Positions 6,940-15,607 of a DNA stretch of 36,108 bases are shown in pieces (position 1 is the first letter of the stretch; each line of letters starts with the position of its first letter). Where the stretch lies: NCBI GenBank assembly GCA_944386155.1, contig CALWZY010000004.1:1-36108 (forward strand), in the 5' to 3' direction. The notes beneath the pieces are model-generated. The model was not told the origin of the DNA, searched no databases, and worked only from the letters and a program-made list of their open reading frames with translations. Made by a program: the position numbers and the translations under genes. The DNA is from an uncultured Clostridia bacterium (GTDB lineage: Bacteria > Bacillota > Clostridia > TANB77 > CAG-508).

Positions 6940-8013
6940 TTATAATACCTCTAACCCATATTCTATAACTTTTTCCATTGTTTCTTTATCAATTAAATTA
7001 GCTTCATATTTCTCTAAAACCTTTTTTACAAACATTCCTTTAATATCATTTTGTAGTGAAATTTCATTAATATTATATGCAATTTTAGTATTGTCTTTTA
7101 GTTTTACTATATTGTCATTATCTAGAAGTCTTCTAATTTCTTTTGTCTCTATCTTAAAACTTCTCTTCCCTGTTAAAATAATCTTGTAAAAATCAGTACT
7201 ATTCGTATCTTGCATATCAATCTCTTGGACAATATCAGAAACTGACTCCATTTTACTTACATCAATTTCAATTTCTTTATACTCTCTATCATCTAATCTT
7301 ACAAAATCAAGTTTTAAATCTCTATTTGTAAACTCTCCAACTACCATTCCGTGAGTTCCTAATTCATCAAAACCTAATGCCATCGTAGATCCTGGATATA
7401 CTATCCTTTGATCAATTTCTTCATCATATGATTTTTTGTGAATATGCCCTAGTGCAATGTAATCAAATCCTAATTTATTTAAAGATTTTTTTGATAAAGG
7501 ATTATACTCCCTATAATCATCATTTCCTCCATCTAAACTACCATGCACTAGAAGTATATTTATTTTACTTTTATCTTCTATTTTAATATTTTCTATTTCT
7601 GAGTTTTTGCAATAGAAATCTGTAAATCCAAATCCATATATATCTACTCCATCTTCTTCTACTTTTTCAATATTCTTTCCAAAGATATGAACATTGTTTG
7701 AAAAATTGTATGTATTGTAAAATGAATTTTTAAGTAATGGATCATGATTTCCTGGACTTATAAATATTTTAGTATCTGGAATTTCTTCAAATAATTTATT
7801 TATGTATTCTATTGTAGATTTTCTTATATATTCTTGTTCATATAAATCTCCTGCGATAAACAGATATTCAATATCATTTTCTTTTATATAATCAATTATT
7901 TTTTTCATTATTTTTCTTTGTTCTAATCTTCTTTTTTCTGGTAAGTTTTCTATACAATTTAGTGAATTAAAGTTAGCATCTAAATGCATATCAGCAATAT
8001 GTACAAATTTCAT
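6940..8013 (-). CDS. yhaO: SbcD/Mre11-like metallophosphoesterase (YhaO-type)
   Basis: A 357-aa calcineurin-like phosphoesterase with all core metal-binding motifs: DMHLD near residues 8-12, AGDLYE near 55-60, SPGNHDP near 86-92, LLVHGSLDG and ALGHIHK. As in SbcD and Mre11 it should be the nuclease half of a DNA end-processing complex. The ATPase half is encoded immediately downstream. AAGGAG precedes the ATG at 8013, and the upstream terminator at 8035-8086 separates it from the coupling-protein operon. The context fits yhaO-yhaN rather than sbcD-sbcC, because the partner carries a membrane hairpin. Confidence 0.82.
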   Translation of the reverse strand: MKFVHIADMHLDANFNSLNCIENLPEKRRLEQRKIMKKIIDYIKENDIEYLFIAGDLYEQEYIRKSTIEYINKLFEEIPDTKIFISPGNHDPLLKNSFYNTYNFSNNVHIFGKNIEKVEEDGVDIYGFGFTDFYCKNSEIENIKIEDKSKINILLVHGSLDGGNDDYREYNPLSKKSLNKLGFDYIALGHIHKKSYDEEIDQRIVYPGSTMALGFDELGTHGMVVGEFTNRDLKLDFVRLDDREYKEIEIDVSKMESVSDIVQEIDMQDTNSTDFYKIILTGKRSFKIETKEIRRLLDNDNIVKLKDNTKIAYNINEISLQNDIKGMFVKKVLEKYEANLIDKETMEKVIEYGLEVL

Positions 8014-8034
8014 ATTTTTACTCCTTATAATAAA

Positions 8035-8086
8035 AATAACATTGACTAAATTTTATCAAAAGATATGTTTTTAAGTCAATGTTATT
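8035..8086 (-). terminator. Terminator of the coupling-protein 1 operon
   Basis: AATAACATTGACT (8035-8047) pairs perfectly with AGTCAATGTTATT (8074-8086). On the minus strand T residues follow the stem. It lies about 25 nt after the TraG-like stop codon. Confidence 0.8.
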
Positions 8087-8110
8087 TAAACATTTGTTTT
8101 TATTTTTTTA

Positions 8111-10211
8111 TTATTTTTTATCCTCTTTTTTATCTTCTATTGAACCAAACAATTCATCAAATTTTGCTTCTAATTCTTTTTGAATATCTGTAAGCTCTTC
8201 TTTACTTCCGGCTGATACGTTTTTATTTGCTTGATTTGATGGTTGAGAAATATTTGCCTTTAATGAATCTTCAAAAGAAGTTTTTGGAGTATCTTGCATT
8301 TTATTTTCTTCTTGATTAATATTACCTTGGTTTTGTTGTTCAGTATTAGTATTTACATTTTGATTTGTATTATTTGATGTGTCTCCTGTTTCTTCAAATA
8401 AATCATCTAATTCTTCTATCTTTAAATCTTCTTTATCTTCTTTTTCAACATAAGGATTATATGGATTAAATTTTCTCCATGCTCCTCTATCTATTTGTTC
8501 TCTATTATTATGATCTACTGCATAAGGTGCAATAGTCTTAGCTGTACTATATTTATAATAGTAATATTTATTTGCTTTTATTGGTTTTAAACCTTTTTCA
8601 TATATAATACATGTATCAACATCTAATCTTCTTAATTCATCTGGTGTTAGAAGTGCTCTTGCCATATTTTGTTCAGATACACTCTTACCTTGTTTCCAGT
8701 CAGCTCTATCTTTATTTACTGATTCACTTTCTCTAAATATTGTTTTTTCTCCTAATGCTTTTGAAAAATATTCAACAGTTTTTTGTGAGTTACTACCTAA
8801 GAATAAGTGAGTATCGCAGTTACCCATAATAGTCTCGTGTGCCTCTTTATAAACTGCTTCTAACTGATCTAAGTTCTGTAGAATAACACTGAATGATATT
8901 TTTCTACTTCTTGATGTTGAAATCTTTTTATCAAAGTCTGGTATTTTACCAATGTTTGCAAACTCATCTAGTATGAAGAATGTTGGAACAGGAAGTGCTC
9001 CTCCATTTTCATCAGCAAAATCATATAATTGTTGTATCATTTGTGCAAAGAATATTGTAAGTAAAAAGTCATATGCAGCATGTGTATCTGATGATATTAC
9101 ATATACTGCTGTTTTTTCTTTTCCTATATCTTCAAAATTAATAGTATTTGTTGAAGTAAGCTCTGCTATTTCTCTTGAATCAAATTTACCAAGTTTAGAT
9201 TGAAGTGATGATAAAATTGATCCATAAGTTTTTTCTGGAGCAACTTCAATAGATTTATAATTCATTCTTGCTGGATGGTCATAAGGAAGTTGATTCATCA
9301 AATTTGAAAGCAAATTGTCTCCACCGTTACTATTTGCAGCTCTTACAAGCTCTGAACAACTTGCTAAGTTTTGCTCTTCTGGTGGTCTTACAGCTTTTAA
9401 GTAATAGATTAAAGCTTTAAGTAACATTTCTGCCATATCATCCCAGAATGGATCTGATGAATTTCCTGTATTTTGACCTTTTACTATAGTATTTGCTATA
9501 ACGTCAACATCTATCTCATTTTTTATATGTAATAATGGATTATATCCATCACTATTTTGAGGTCTAACTAAATTTAATACTTTTATTTTATAACCTTTTG
9601 ATTGTAAATATCCTGCTGTTTTATCATATAGTTCTCCTTTAGGATCAGTAAATACATATGAACCTAAAAGTTGACATGCATTTGGGATAACGTATGATGC
9701 AGATTTACCAGCACCAGATCCGTCCAACAACTAGTACATTTACGTTTCCTCTTTTATCAACTGGCAAATATTCTTTTTCTGCTAGGATAATTCCTTTTTT
9801 ATTACTTAATGTTTTATACTCTTCTCCATTTGTACACCAATCACTTGAACCATTTTCAATTCCATCATATTCATGTTTTGGTATAGCTTTTGTAATTCCT
9901 ATTGTTACTGCTAGTAAGTATACTAAAGTAAATTTCCAAAGCACGCTCCAAAACATTCCATTAGTGTCACCTGCTAGCGCATGTCCTATTGCATTTATTG
10001 GATTTTTTAAATATCCTCCTAAAGCTTCAAAAAACACTTCCCATGAGTTACCATCACCCATCGCAAGTGTTCCTACTTTTAATCCGTCGCTAATTGCTCC
10101 AGATAAAGGCGCAACAAATACTATGACTAGTATTAGCCATAGTATGAAACTTACAATTAATTTGCCTTTTATTTTATTAATAGCTCTAGATATCTTTTCT
10201 CCTATTCCCAT
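8111..10211 (-). pseudogene. TraG/VirD4-family type IV coupling protein 1, frameshifted in the P-loop
   Basis: Two overlapping frames make one coupling-protein ATPase of about 699 aa. The first (ATG 10211) has two membrane helices (about residues 19-36 and 88-107) and runs to NVLVVG before meeting a stop. The second resumes with GSGAGKSASYVIPN, Walker B FFILDEFANIG, the ISTSRSRKISFSVILQNLDQL region and a long Gln/Asn/Lys-rich tail. Removing one base (plus-strand G at 9722) gives VVGGSGAGKS, the expected P-loop. So a single inserted base sits in the P-loop codons; it may be a real mutation or an assembly error. Coupling proteins feed substrates to a T4SS channel. It is third in an operon with two unknown genes. 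Confidence 0.85.
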
Positions 10212-10245
10212 ATAATCACCTTTTCATTAGTAATATAATCTAATA

Positions 10246-10614
10246 TTATCTTCCTTCAGATTCAGATCTTCTGTCAGAACTTGGTTTTACATCAGAATCT
10301 TCTGTTATTGAAGGCATATCTGCTATTCTTTTTTCTTCAGCTTTTTCTCTTGCTTCTGCTTCTTTTGTTGTTTCTGTTGTTTCTAATGTTCTTGGGCCAT
10401 GTACATCTACTGCATATGTACCATCTTTTCCGATTGATACAGCATCTGTTGCATCTATAGAATCTCTACCAGTTGGAAGTTTGTTTATTCTATCTTGTTC
10501 TACTGGATTAATTACCATTCCGCTTATATCTACAACTTTTCTTACTTCAGCATCATTTACAACTTTAACTGTACAACCTTCAGTCTTATTTCTTCTTTCC
10601 TCAAGATCTCCCAT
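10246..10614 (-). CDS. Unknown 122-aa hydrophilic protein in the coupling-protein operon
   Basis: No family recognised. It has no signal peptide or membrane segment. Residues 10-70 could form a small fold (VKVVNDAEVRKVVDISG), and the last 45 residues are highly charged, rich in Glu, Lys, Arg and Ser and likely disordered. AAAGGGGAT lies before the ATG. It sits 17 nt after the upstream 176-aa gene and 34 nt before the coupling-protein start, so the three are probably cotranscribed. A role as a cytoplasmic partner or substrate adaptor of the coupling protein is a guess from position only. Confidence 0.6.
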   Translation of the reverse strand: MGDLEERRNKTEGCTVKVVNDAEVRKVVDISGMVINPVEQDRINKLPTGRDSIDATDAVSIGKDGTYAVDVHGPRTLETTETTKEAEAREKAEEKRIADMPSITEDSDVKPSSDRRSESEGR

Positions 10615-10631
10615 ATAAATCCCCTTTCGAA

Positions 10632-11162
10632 TTATTCGTCGTTGTTGTCTCTTATTTCAAACACTACATAGCTTTTTTTAGCTTTAAGTTTACATTTTCC
10701 TTTAACTTCATTCGTTTCTTTATCTAAATATAACATAGGCTTTACTTCATCCGTTGTTTCAGGATCAATTATAGTAATTGGCCTCTTTAAATTAGGAGTA
10801 TAAGAAAACTCCCTATACTCTGTGTCTTCCTCATTATACAATGTCTTACACGTCATAGGTATTGGTTTGTTTGATATTTTTACAGTATTTGTATTAGTCT
10901 CTAAGTAACCGATATTCATAACTACTTTTTCTTTTCCGAAAGAAAAGATTATGAGCTGGTTACCATCCTCTGCTGGATCATCTACGTAAAATGTTTTTTT
11001 AACATTATTACCAACCAATTCCTTAGTATAGTCTAATCTTTCAATTGTATATTTTGGATTATCCTTTAAAAGTTCTTTTTCTGTTTTATCTACTTTATAT
11101 ATTACAGTATTAATGTTCTTTGGTTCTGTAATACTAAAGTGTTTTCCAAAACTCTCTCCCAT
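10632..11162 (-). CDS. Unknown 176-aa protein, first gene of the coupling-protein 1 operon
   Basis: No family recognised. The protein is soluble and rich in short beta-prone segments (KKTFYVDDP, LIIFSFGKEKVVMNIG, KSYVVFEIRDNN), with no signal peptide, membrane helix or obvious catalytic motif. AGGGGTG precedes the ATG, and a consensus promoter ends about 60 nt upstream. It begins MGES, like its neighbour's MGDL. Operon position suggests a link to the coupling protein, but the function cannot be derived from sequence. Confidence 0.6.
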   Translation of the reverse strand: MGESFGKHFSITEPKNINTVIYKVDKTEKELLKDNPKYTIERLDYTKELVGNNVKKTFYVDDPAEDGNQLIIFSFGKEKVVMNIGYLETNTNTVKISNKPIPMTCKTLYNEEDTEYREFSYTPNLKRPITIIDPETTDEVKPMLYLDKETNEVKGKCKLKAKKSYVVFEIRDNNDE

Positions 11163-11225
11163 TTTACACCCCTATCTACATTAATCAGCAATGTATTTTT
11201 CTCTTTTGTGCAATTGTCGATAATA

Positions 11226-11255
11226 ATTATACACCATTATGCTGATTATTGTCAA
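11226..11255 (-). promoter_or_regulatory. Consensus sigma-A promoter of the coupling-protein 1 operon
   Basis: Minus strand: perfect TTGACA (11255-11250), 18-nt spacer, perfect TATAAT (11231-11226). It lies directly behind the DnaJ-like stop codon and about 63 nt before the first gene. Confidence 0.85.
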
Positions 11256-11273
11256 TACAAATTACTTTTTATG

Positions 11274-12173
11274 TTAACTTTTTCTTGGATTAAACTTACT
11301 AGTTTTTTTCAATTTGTTATATATTTTTATTTCTTCATCTGATAATTCTGTTGGAACCATAATTTTAGTTTCAAGAATCAAGTTTCCTCTAGAATCACCG
11401 TCTTTATAACCCTTGTTTTCTATTACTATTCTATCACCTGTCTGGGTTCCTTTTGGGATTACTACATTTACATCTTCATCTAACCCTGTGATTGTAAGCT
11501 CTGTTCCGAGAGTTGCCTCCCATGGTGATAAATCTAGCTCTGTTTTTAAATCAACACCGTCTAGAGTGTATTTTCCTGTGTTTTTAATTTTTATGTTAAT
11601 TAATAAGTCTCCACTTTTTCCTCCATATTTTCCAGGTTTTCCTTGACCTATTAATCTAATTTTTTCGTTATTTTTAATTCCTTCAGGAATCTTAACATTA
11701 AATGTTTTTACACTTCCATCTACATCTTTAAGTGATATTGCTTTTTCTTTTCCGAAAAAGCCGTCAACTATTGAAGCTTCGATTTCAGTCTCTATATTTT
11801 CTCCTCTTACAGGAGTTTTCTTTTTATTCTTACCTTCTACCTCGCTTAGTCTATCATCTGATTTTGTTCCAAAAAACATATTAAAAAAGTCTTTTGTTTT
11901 AGCATTAATATTTTTTGCACTTATCTCATATGCCTTTTTTTTACGTCCTACATAATAATTCCAACTTCTATCATATTTTCTTTTAGAAGAGGATTTTGAT
12001 AATATTTGATATGCTTCGCTTATATCTTTAAATCTTTCTTCAGCTACTTTATCTTCTTTATTAACGTCCGGATGATATTTTTTGGCAGATTCTCGGTATG
12101 CAATTTTTATATCTTCTAGGTCTACTTTATTCGTTTCTAGCCCCAATATTTTGTAATAATCTTTGAATATCAT
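11274..12173 (-). CDS. DnaJ/CbpA-like J-domain co-chaperone without zinc finger
   Basis: A 299-aa protein with an N-terminal J domain (about residues 4-67) carrying the HPD motif (KKYHPDVNKED) and a C-terminal DnaJ_C substrate-binding region (about 115-290; IPEGIKNNEKIRLIGQG, VVIPKGTQTGDRIVIENKG). The Gly/Phe linker is replaced by a Lys-rich stretch and the CxxCxGxG zinc finger is absent, which makes it CbpA-like (type II) rather than DnaJ. It would stimulate a DnaK-type chaperone. Run-on transcription could link it to the coupling-protein operon, but that operon has its own promoter. GGGGG lies 7 nt before the ATG. Confidence 0.85.
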   Translation of the reverse strand: MIFKDYYKILGLETNKVDLEDIKIAYRESAKKYHPDVNKEDKVAEERFKDISEAYQILSKSSSKRKYDRSWNYYVGRKKKAYEISAKNINAKTKDFFNMFFGTKSDDRLSEVEGKNKKKTPVRGENIETEIEASIVDGFFGKEKAISLKDVDGSVKTFNVKIPEGIKNNEKIRLIGQGKPGKYGGKSGDLLINIKIKNTGKYTLDGVDLKTELDLSPWEATLGTELTITGLDEDVNVVIPKGTQTGDRIVIENKGYKDGDSRGNLILETKIMVPTELSDEEIKIYNKLKKTSKFNPRKS

Positions 12174-12209
12174 TTAACATCCCCCGAATCCCATGCAAAT
12201 TCCAGCTTC

Positions 12210-12238
12210 ATTATATCACACCATTATATTTTTGAAAA
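12210..12238 (-). promoter_or_regulatory. Candidate promoter of the DnaJ-like gene
   Basis: Minus strand TTTTCA (12238-12233), 17-nt spacer, perfect TATAAT (12215-12210). The -35 box is weak. Confidence 0.5.
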
Positions 12239-12273
12239 TAATTTTATAGATATTTTTTCATTTTTTAAGAAAA

Positions 12274-12309
12274 AATAGCAATAATCTATTTATTTTGATT
12301 ATTGCTATT
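12274..12309 (-). terminator. Terminator after yqeK
   Basis: AATAGCAATAATC (12274-12286) pairs perfectly with GATTATTGCTATT (12297-12309), with T runs on the minus-strand exit side. Confidence 0.85.
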
Positions 12310-12326
12310 ATTTTGTGGTTTATTTA

Positions 12327-12899
12327 TTATTTATTGTTTATTTTATCTGAATAATATTTTCTTAACTTTAATGTGTTTTCTGATATAGTTTTATTTCTAG
12401 ATTTTATTAATTCTATAGTAGAATCTATAATTTCTAAAATTGTTTTATCTATATCTTTTTTAGCAAGTTCTCTTAATTTGTCTACCCCATCATATTTTCT
12501 ATCTTCTGAAATTGAATCTGATATAAATAGAATTTCAGAAATTCTATCCATAGGAACATTTCCTACAGTATGATATTTTATCGCATTTGCCATATTTTCG
12601 GGAAATCCAAATTCTACTTTTGCAATATTTGCTCCTACTTTTGCATGTAATAATACAGGATTTGTTTTTTCATCTTCATCTATTTCTATATTATTCACAT
12701 TACAATAATTTACTAATTCATCATCTGTCATTTCTCTTGCATTATCATGAGCAATACCAACTAATGCAAGCTTTTCTTCGTCTTCTCCATATATCCTAGC
12801 AAGTTCTATGCAACTATTCATTACGCACTTAGAATGGTACAATCTCTTTTCTGATATTCTTGATTTTAAGATTTCTATTATTTCATCTACTGTCTTCAT
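12327..12899 (-). CDS. yqeK: HD-domain phosphohydrolase, YqeK-like
   Basis: A 190-aa HD protein. Metal-binding motifs appear in the expected order: LYHSKCV (His about 22), GIAHDNAREM (His-Asp about 51-52), LLHAKVGA (His about 84) and IKYHTVG (His about 109). The length and pattern match YqeK, a diadenosine tetraphosphate hydrolase giving two ADP in the Bacillus homologue. yqeK is usually next to nadD, which is not seen here; instead its ATG directly follows the murF-ddl stop codon, so the two are translated from one mRNA. GGAG lies about 11 nt upstream of the ATG. Confidence 0.82.
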   Translation of the reverse strand: MKTVDEIIEILKSRISEKRLYHSKCVMNSCIELARIYGEDEEKLALVGIAHDNAREMTDDELVNYCNVNNIEIDEDEKTNPVLLHAKVGANIAKVEFGFPENMANAIKYHTVGNVPMDRISEILFISDSISEDRKYDGVDKLRELAKKDIDKTILEIIDSTIELIKSRNKTISENTLKLRKYYSDKINNK

Positions 12900-15353
12900 T
12901 TATTCTTTAACTCCTATATTATTTACTTTTGCAAGTTCTATTAGTTTGTCTATTAACTCAGAATATCCAATACCCACAGCATCAAATAATTTTGGATACA
13001 TACTAATATTAGTAAATCCAGGTAATGTATTTATCTCGTTCAATATAACTTTATTAGTTCCTTTTTCTACAAAAAAGTCAACTCTTGCAAGCCCTTTTCC
13101 GTCTACAGATTTAAATACTTTTATAGCAATCTTTCTTATCTTTTCTACTATAACCTCATCTAAATTTTCTGCAGGAATTACTGTTCTTGATTGGCTATTT
13201 GTATATTTAGCATCATAACTGTAAAATTCTTCTGCAGATAAAACTTCTCCTACGCAAGAAGCAATTACATCATCATTACCAAGCACTGCACATTCTACTT
13301 CTCTACCTATGATTCCTTGTTCTACTATTATTTTCTTATCAAAATTACTTGCATATTCTATTGCATCTATTAATTCTTCCTTATTTTTTACTTTTCTAAT
13401 TCCTATTGAAGACCCTGCATTTGAAGGTTTTACAAACATTGGGTATTTTAATTTTTCTTCTACTTTTTTAGAAATATCTTTTAATTCACTTTTAAACTCA
13501 TTATGGTCGTCATCAATAAATATGTAATTACCATCTATCTTTTTGAACCATACATATGGTGCTTGAATTACTTCAGCATCATTTAAGATTGCTTTTGTAA
13601 ATACTTTGTCCATACTTACACTTGAAGCTAGAACTCCACATCCTACATATGGTTTTTTCATCATTTCAAAAACTCCTTGAATACATCCATCTTCTCCATA
13701 TGCACCATGCAAAACTGGGAAAATTACATCAGCACTTTCTAATGCACTAATTAAATTTTCTTCTTTCTTCAAATCAATTTCATTTGCTTTGTCTAAATTT
13801 TCTATATCTCCTATGTATTCAAAAGTTTCACCTTTTTTATTAATGTAGACAGTTTTTACTTCATATTTTTCTTTATTTATATTTTTTAATATAGATTTTC
13901 CTGACATTAAAGATACATCATGTTCTGTTGACATTCCTCCAACTATGACTGTAACTTTTATTTTTTCTTTTACCATATTATATATCTCTCCGAATTTCAT
14001 ACTATTTGAAGCTTTTAGTAAAATCTTATCATCTTTTTTCATTACTTCTTTTAATACTTTTGCTGCTTCTTCATTAGATTCAGTTATATAAACTCTAGCT
14101 TTATTCATACCTTCTAAAACGGCTTCTTCTGCAATATATTTTGCATCATCACCAACAGTAATTAAAATATCTACTTTTTGTTTAACAACTTCTTTACCTA
14201 CTTTTTCATGTAACTCTTTTGAAAAATCTCCAAGTTCTTTTATATCTCCAAGCACAGCAATTTTTCTACCACCTTTTAAAGACATTAAATATTCAAGTCC
14301 TGGTTTTATTGATTCATAACTTGCATTATAATAATCTTTTATAATTGTAATATCATATGCTGTTTTTTCTATATCCATTCTATTTCTTGTCATCTGAGTA
14401 TTTTCTAAAGCTATTCTTGCATCATCTAAAGAAACATTTAATAATTTTCCAACTGCTATTGCAGAAAGTGCATTCATTACAAATGGCTCTCCTGGCTTAT
14501 TAGTAGAAATCGTATATTCTTTTTTATCACTTTTTACTTTAAATTCACTTTTTGTTTCAAAGTGCTTAATATCATATCCTTGAATATCACTTTTATTTTC
14601 TATTCCAAATGTCATAGTTTTTATTTTTTTATTTTCACTATTCCATTTATTTAATAAATCATTATCATTATTTATAACAAGTATGCCTTCTTCATTCATA
14701 CCTTCTAGTATTTCTAATTTTGCTTTTAATATATTTTCTCTTGATCCTAATATTCCAATATGAGATGTTCCAATATTTGAAATAACAGCTATTGTTGGTC
14801 TTGCAATACTTGTTAATTCACTAATTTCTCCAAAATGGTTCATTCCCATTTCAACAACTAAAACATCATGATCTTTTAATTTTAATATTGTTAATGGTAA
14901 TCCTACATTGTTATTAAAATTTCCCTCTGTTTTTAATACTTTATATTTTCTAGAAAGCACACTTGCTATTGCATCTTTTGTACTAGTCTTTCCTACACTT
15001 CCTGTAACTGCAACTACTGGTATGTCGTATAGACTTCTCTTATATCTTGCAATTTCAATTAATGCTTTTCTTCCATCTTTAACTTTAATTAATGTTCTGT
15101 CTTTTTTGTATAGTTTTTCATCTTCTTTTGATAATAAATTTTCATCTACTATACAAATTTTTGCACCATTTTCTAGGGCAACTTTGCAATACTTGTTCCC
15201 ATTGTTGTTTTCACCTTTTAATGCAATAAAAGTATCACCTTCTTTTATTGTTCTTGTATCTGTAGAAACATCTATTATCTCTGCATCTTCTTTTCCAAAA
15301 ACAATTTCTCCTTCTATTTTTTCTAATACATCCTTAATTTTTACATTTTCCAT
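12900..15353 (-). CDS. MurF-Ddl fusion: D-Ala-D-Ala ligase joined to the MurNAc-tripeptide D-Ala-D-Ala adding enzyme
   Basis: One 817-aa protein joins two successive cytoplasmic steps of peptidoglycan synthesis. Residues 1 to about 455 are MurF: STDTRTIKEGD uridine-binding region, P-loop TGSVGKTSTKD, NFNNNVGLPLT and VVEMGMNHFGEI. From about 465 a complete Ddl begins (KVTVIVGGMSTEHDVSL), with HGAYGEDGCIQG, the ATP-grasp core and NEINTLPGFT. The omega-loop EFYSYDAKY carries the Tyr-Lys pattern of D-Ala-D-Ala enzymes, not D-Ala-D-Lac enzymes. I chose the ATG at 15353 because AAGGTGAT lies 5 nt upstream; the ATG at 15377 has no ribosome binding site. No stop or frameshift separates the halves. 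It is followed by yqeK. Confidence 0.9.
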   Translation of the reverse strand: MENVKIKDVLEKIEGEIVFGKEDAEIIDVSTDTRTIKEGDTFIALKGENNNGNKYCKVALENGAKICIVDENLLSKEDEKLYKKDRTLIKVKDGRKALIEIARYKRSLYDIPVVAVTGSVGKTSTKDAIASVLSRKYKVLKTEGNFNNNVGLPLTILKLKDHDVLVVEMGMNHFGEISELTSIARPTIAVISNIGTSHIGILGSRENILKAKLEILEGMNEEGILVINNDNDLLNKWNSENKKIKTMTFGIENKSDIQGYDIKHFETKSEFKVKSDKKEYTISTNKPGEPFVMNALSAIAVGKLLNVSLDDARIALENTQMTRNRMDIEKTAYDITIIKDYYNASYESIKPGLEYLMSLKGGRKIAVLGDIKELGDFSKELHEKVGKEVVKQKVDILITVGDDAKYIAEEAVLEGMNKARVYITESNEEAAKVLKEVMKKDDKILLKASNSMKFGEIYNMVKEKIKVTVIVGGMSTEHDVSLMSGKSILKNINKEKYEVKTVYINKKGETFEYIGDIENLDKANEIDLKKEENLISALESADVIFPVLHGAYGEDGCIQGVFEMMKKPYVGCGVLASSVSMDKVFTKAILNDAEVIQAPYVWFKKIDGNYIFIDDDHNEFKSELKDISKKVEEKLKYPMFVKPSNAGSSIGIRKVKNKEELIDAIEYASNFDKKIIVEQGIIGREVECAVLGNDDVIASCVGEVLSAEEFYSYDAKYTNSQSRTVIPAENLDEVIVEKIRKIAIKVFKSVDGKGLARVDFFVEKGTNKVILNEINTLPGFTNISMYPKLFDAVGIGYSELIDKLIELAKVNNIGVKE

Positions 15354-15412
15354 AAAAATCACCTTACTAAATTTCATATTTGCTATATATTAATATTCAC
15401 AAATTTGCAATT

Positions 15413-15441
15413 ATATTATCACTTTTTTTAATTTTTGTAAA
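15413..15441 (-). promoter_or_regulatory. Sigma-A promoter of murF-ddl
   Basis: Minus strand TTTACA (15441-15436), 17-nt spacer, TAATAT (15418-15413), about 60 nt before the start codon. Confidence 0.6.
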
Positions 15442-15464
15442 ACAATTAAGTATAAAAAGAAAAT

Positions 15465-15504
15465 ATCCTTAATCTACCACCTATATAATTAATAGATTAA
15501 GGAT
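15465..15504 (-). terminator. Terminator between ypeB and murF-ddl
   Basis: ATCCTTAATCTA (15465-15476) pairs perfectly with TAGATTAAGGAT (15493-15504). On the minus strand it is followed by ATTTTCTTTTT. Confidence 0.8.
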
Positions 15505-15607
15505 TTCCTTTAAAAATCAACATTTTAGTTTTATTCTTATACTTTTATTTTTCTTTTTTCACTTTTTTACTTTTTACTTACTATTTTCCTTTCTCATTGA
15601 TTTCATA

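Noticed and set aside
9694-10215. 173-codon plus-strand frame
   Set aside because: It lies opposite the N-terminal half of coupling protein 1, has no ribosome binding site and no domain; the minus strand has recognisable coupling-protein sequence.
8111-11162. Boundaries of an integrative conjugative element
   Set aside because: No integrase, relaxase, direct repeats at tRNA 3' ends or att-like sites were seen around any of the three T4SS loci.
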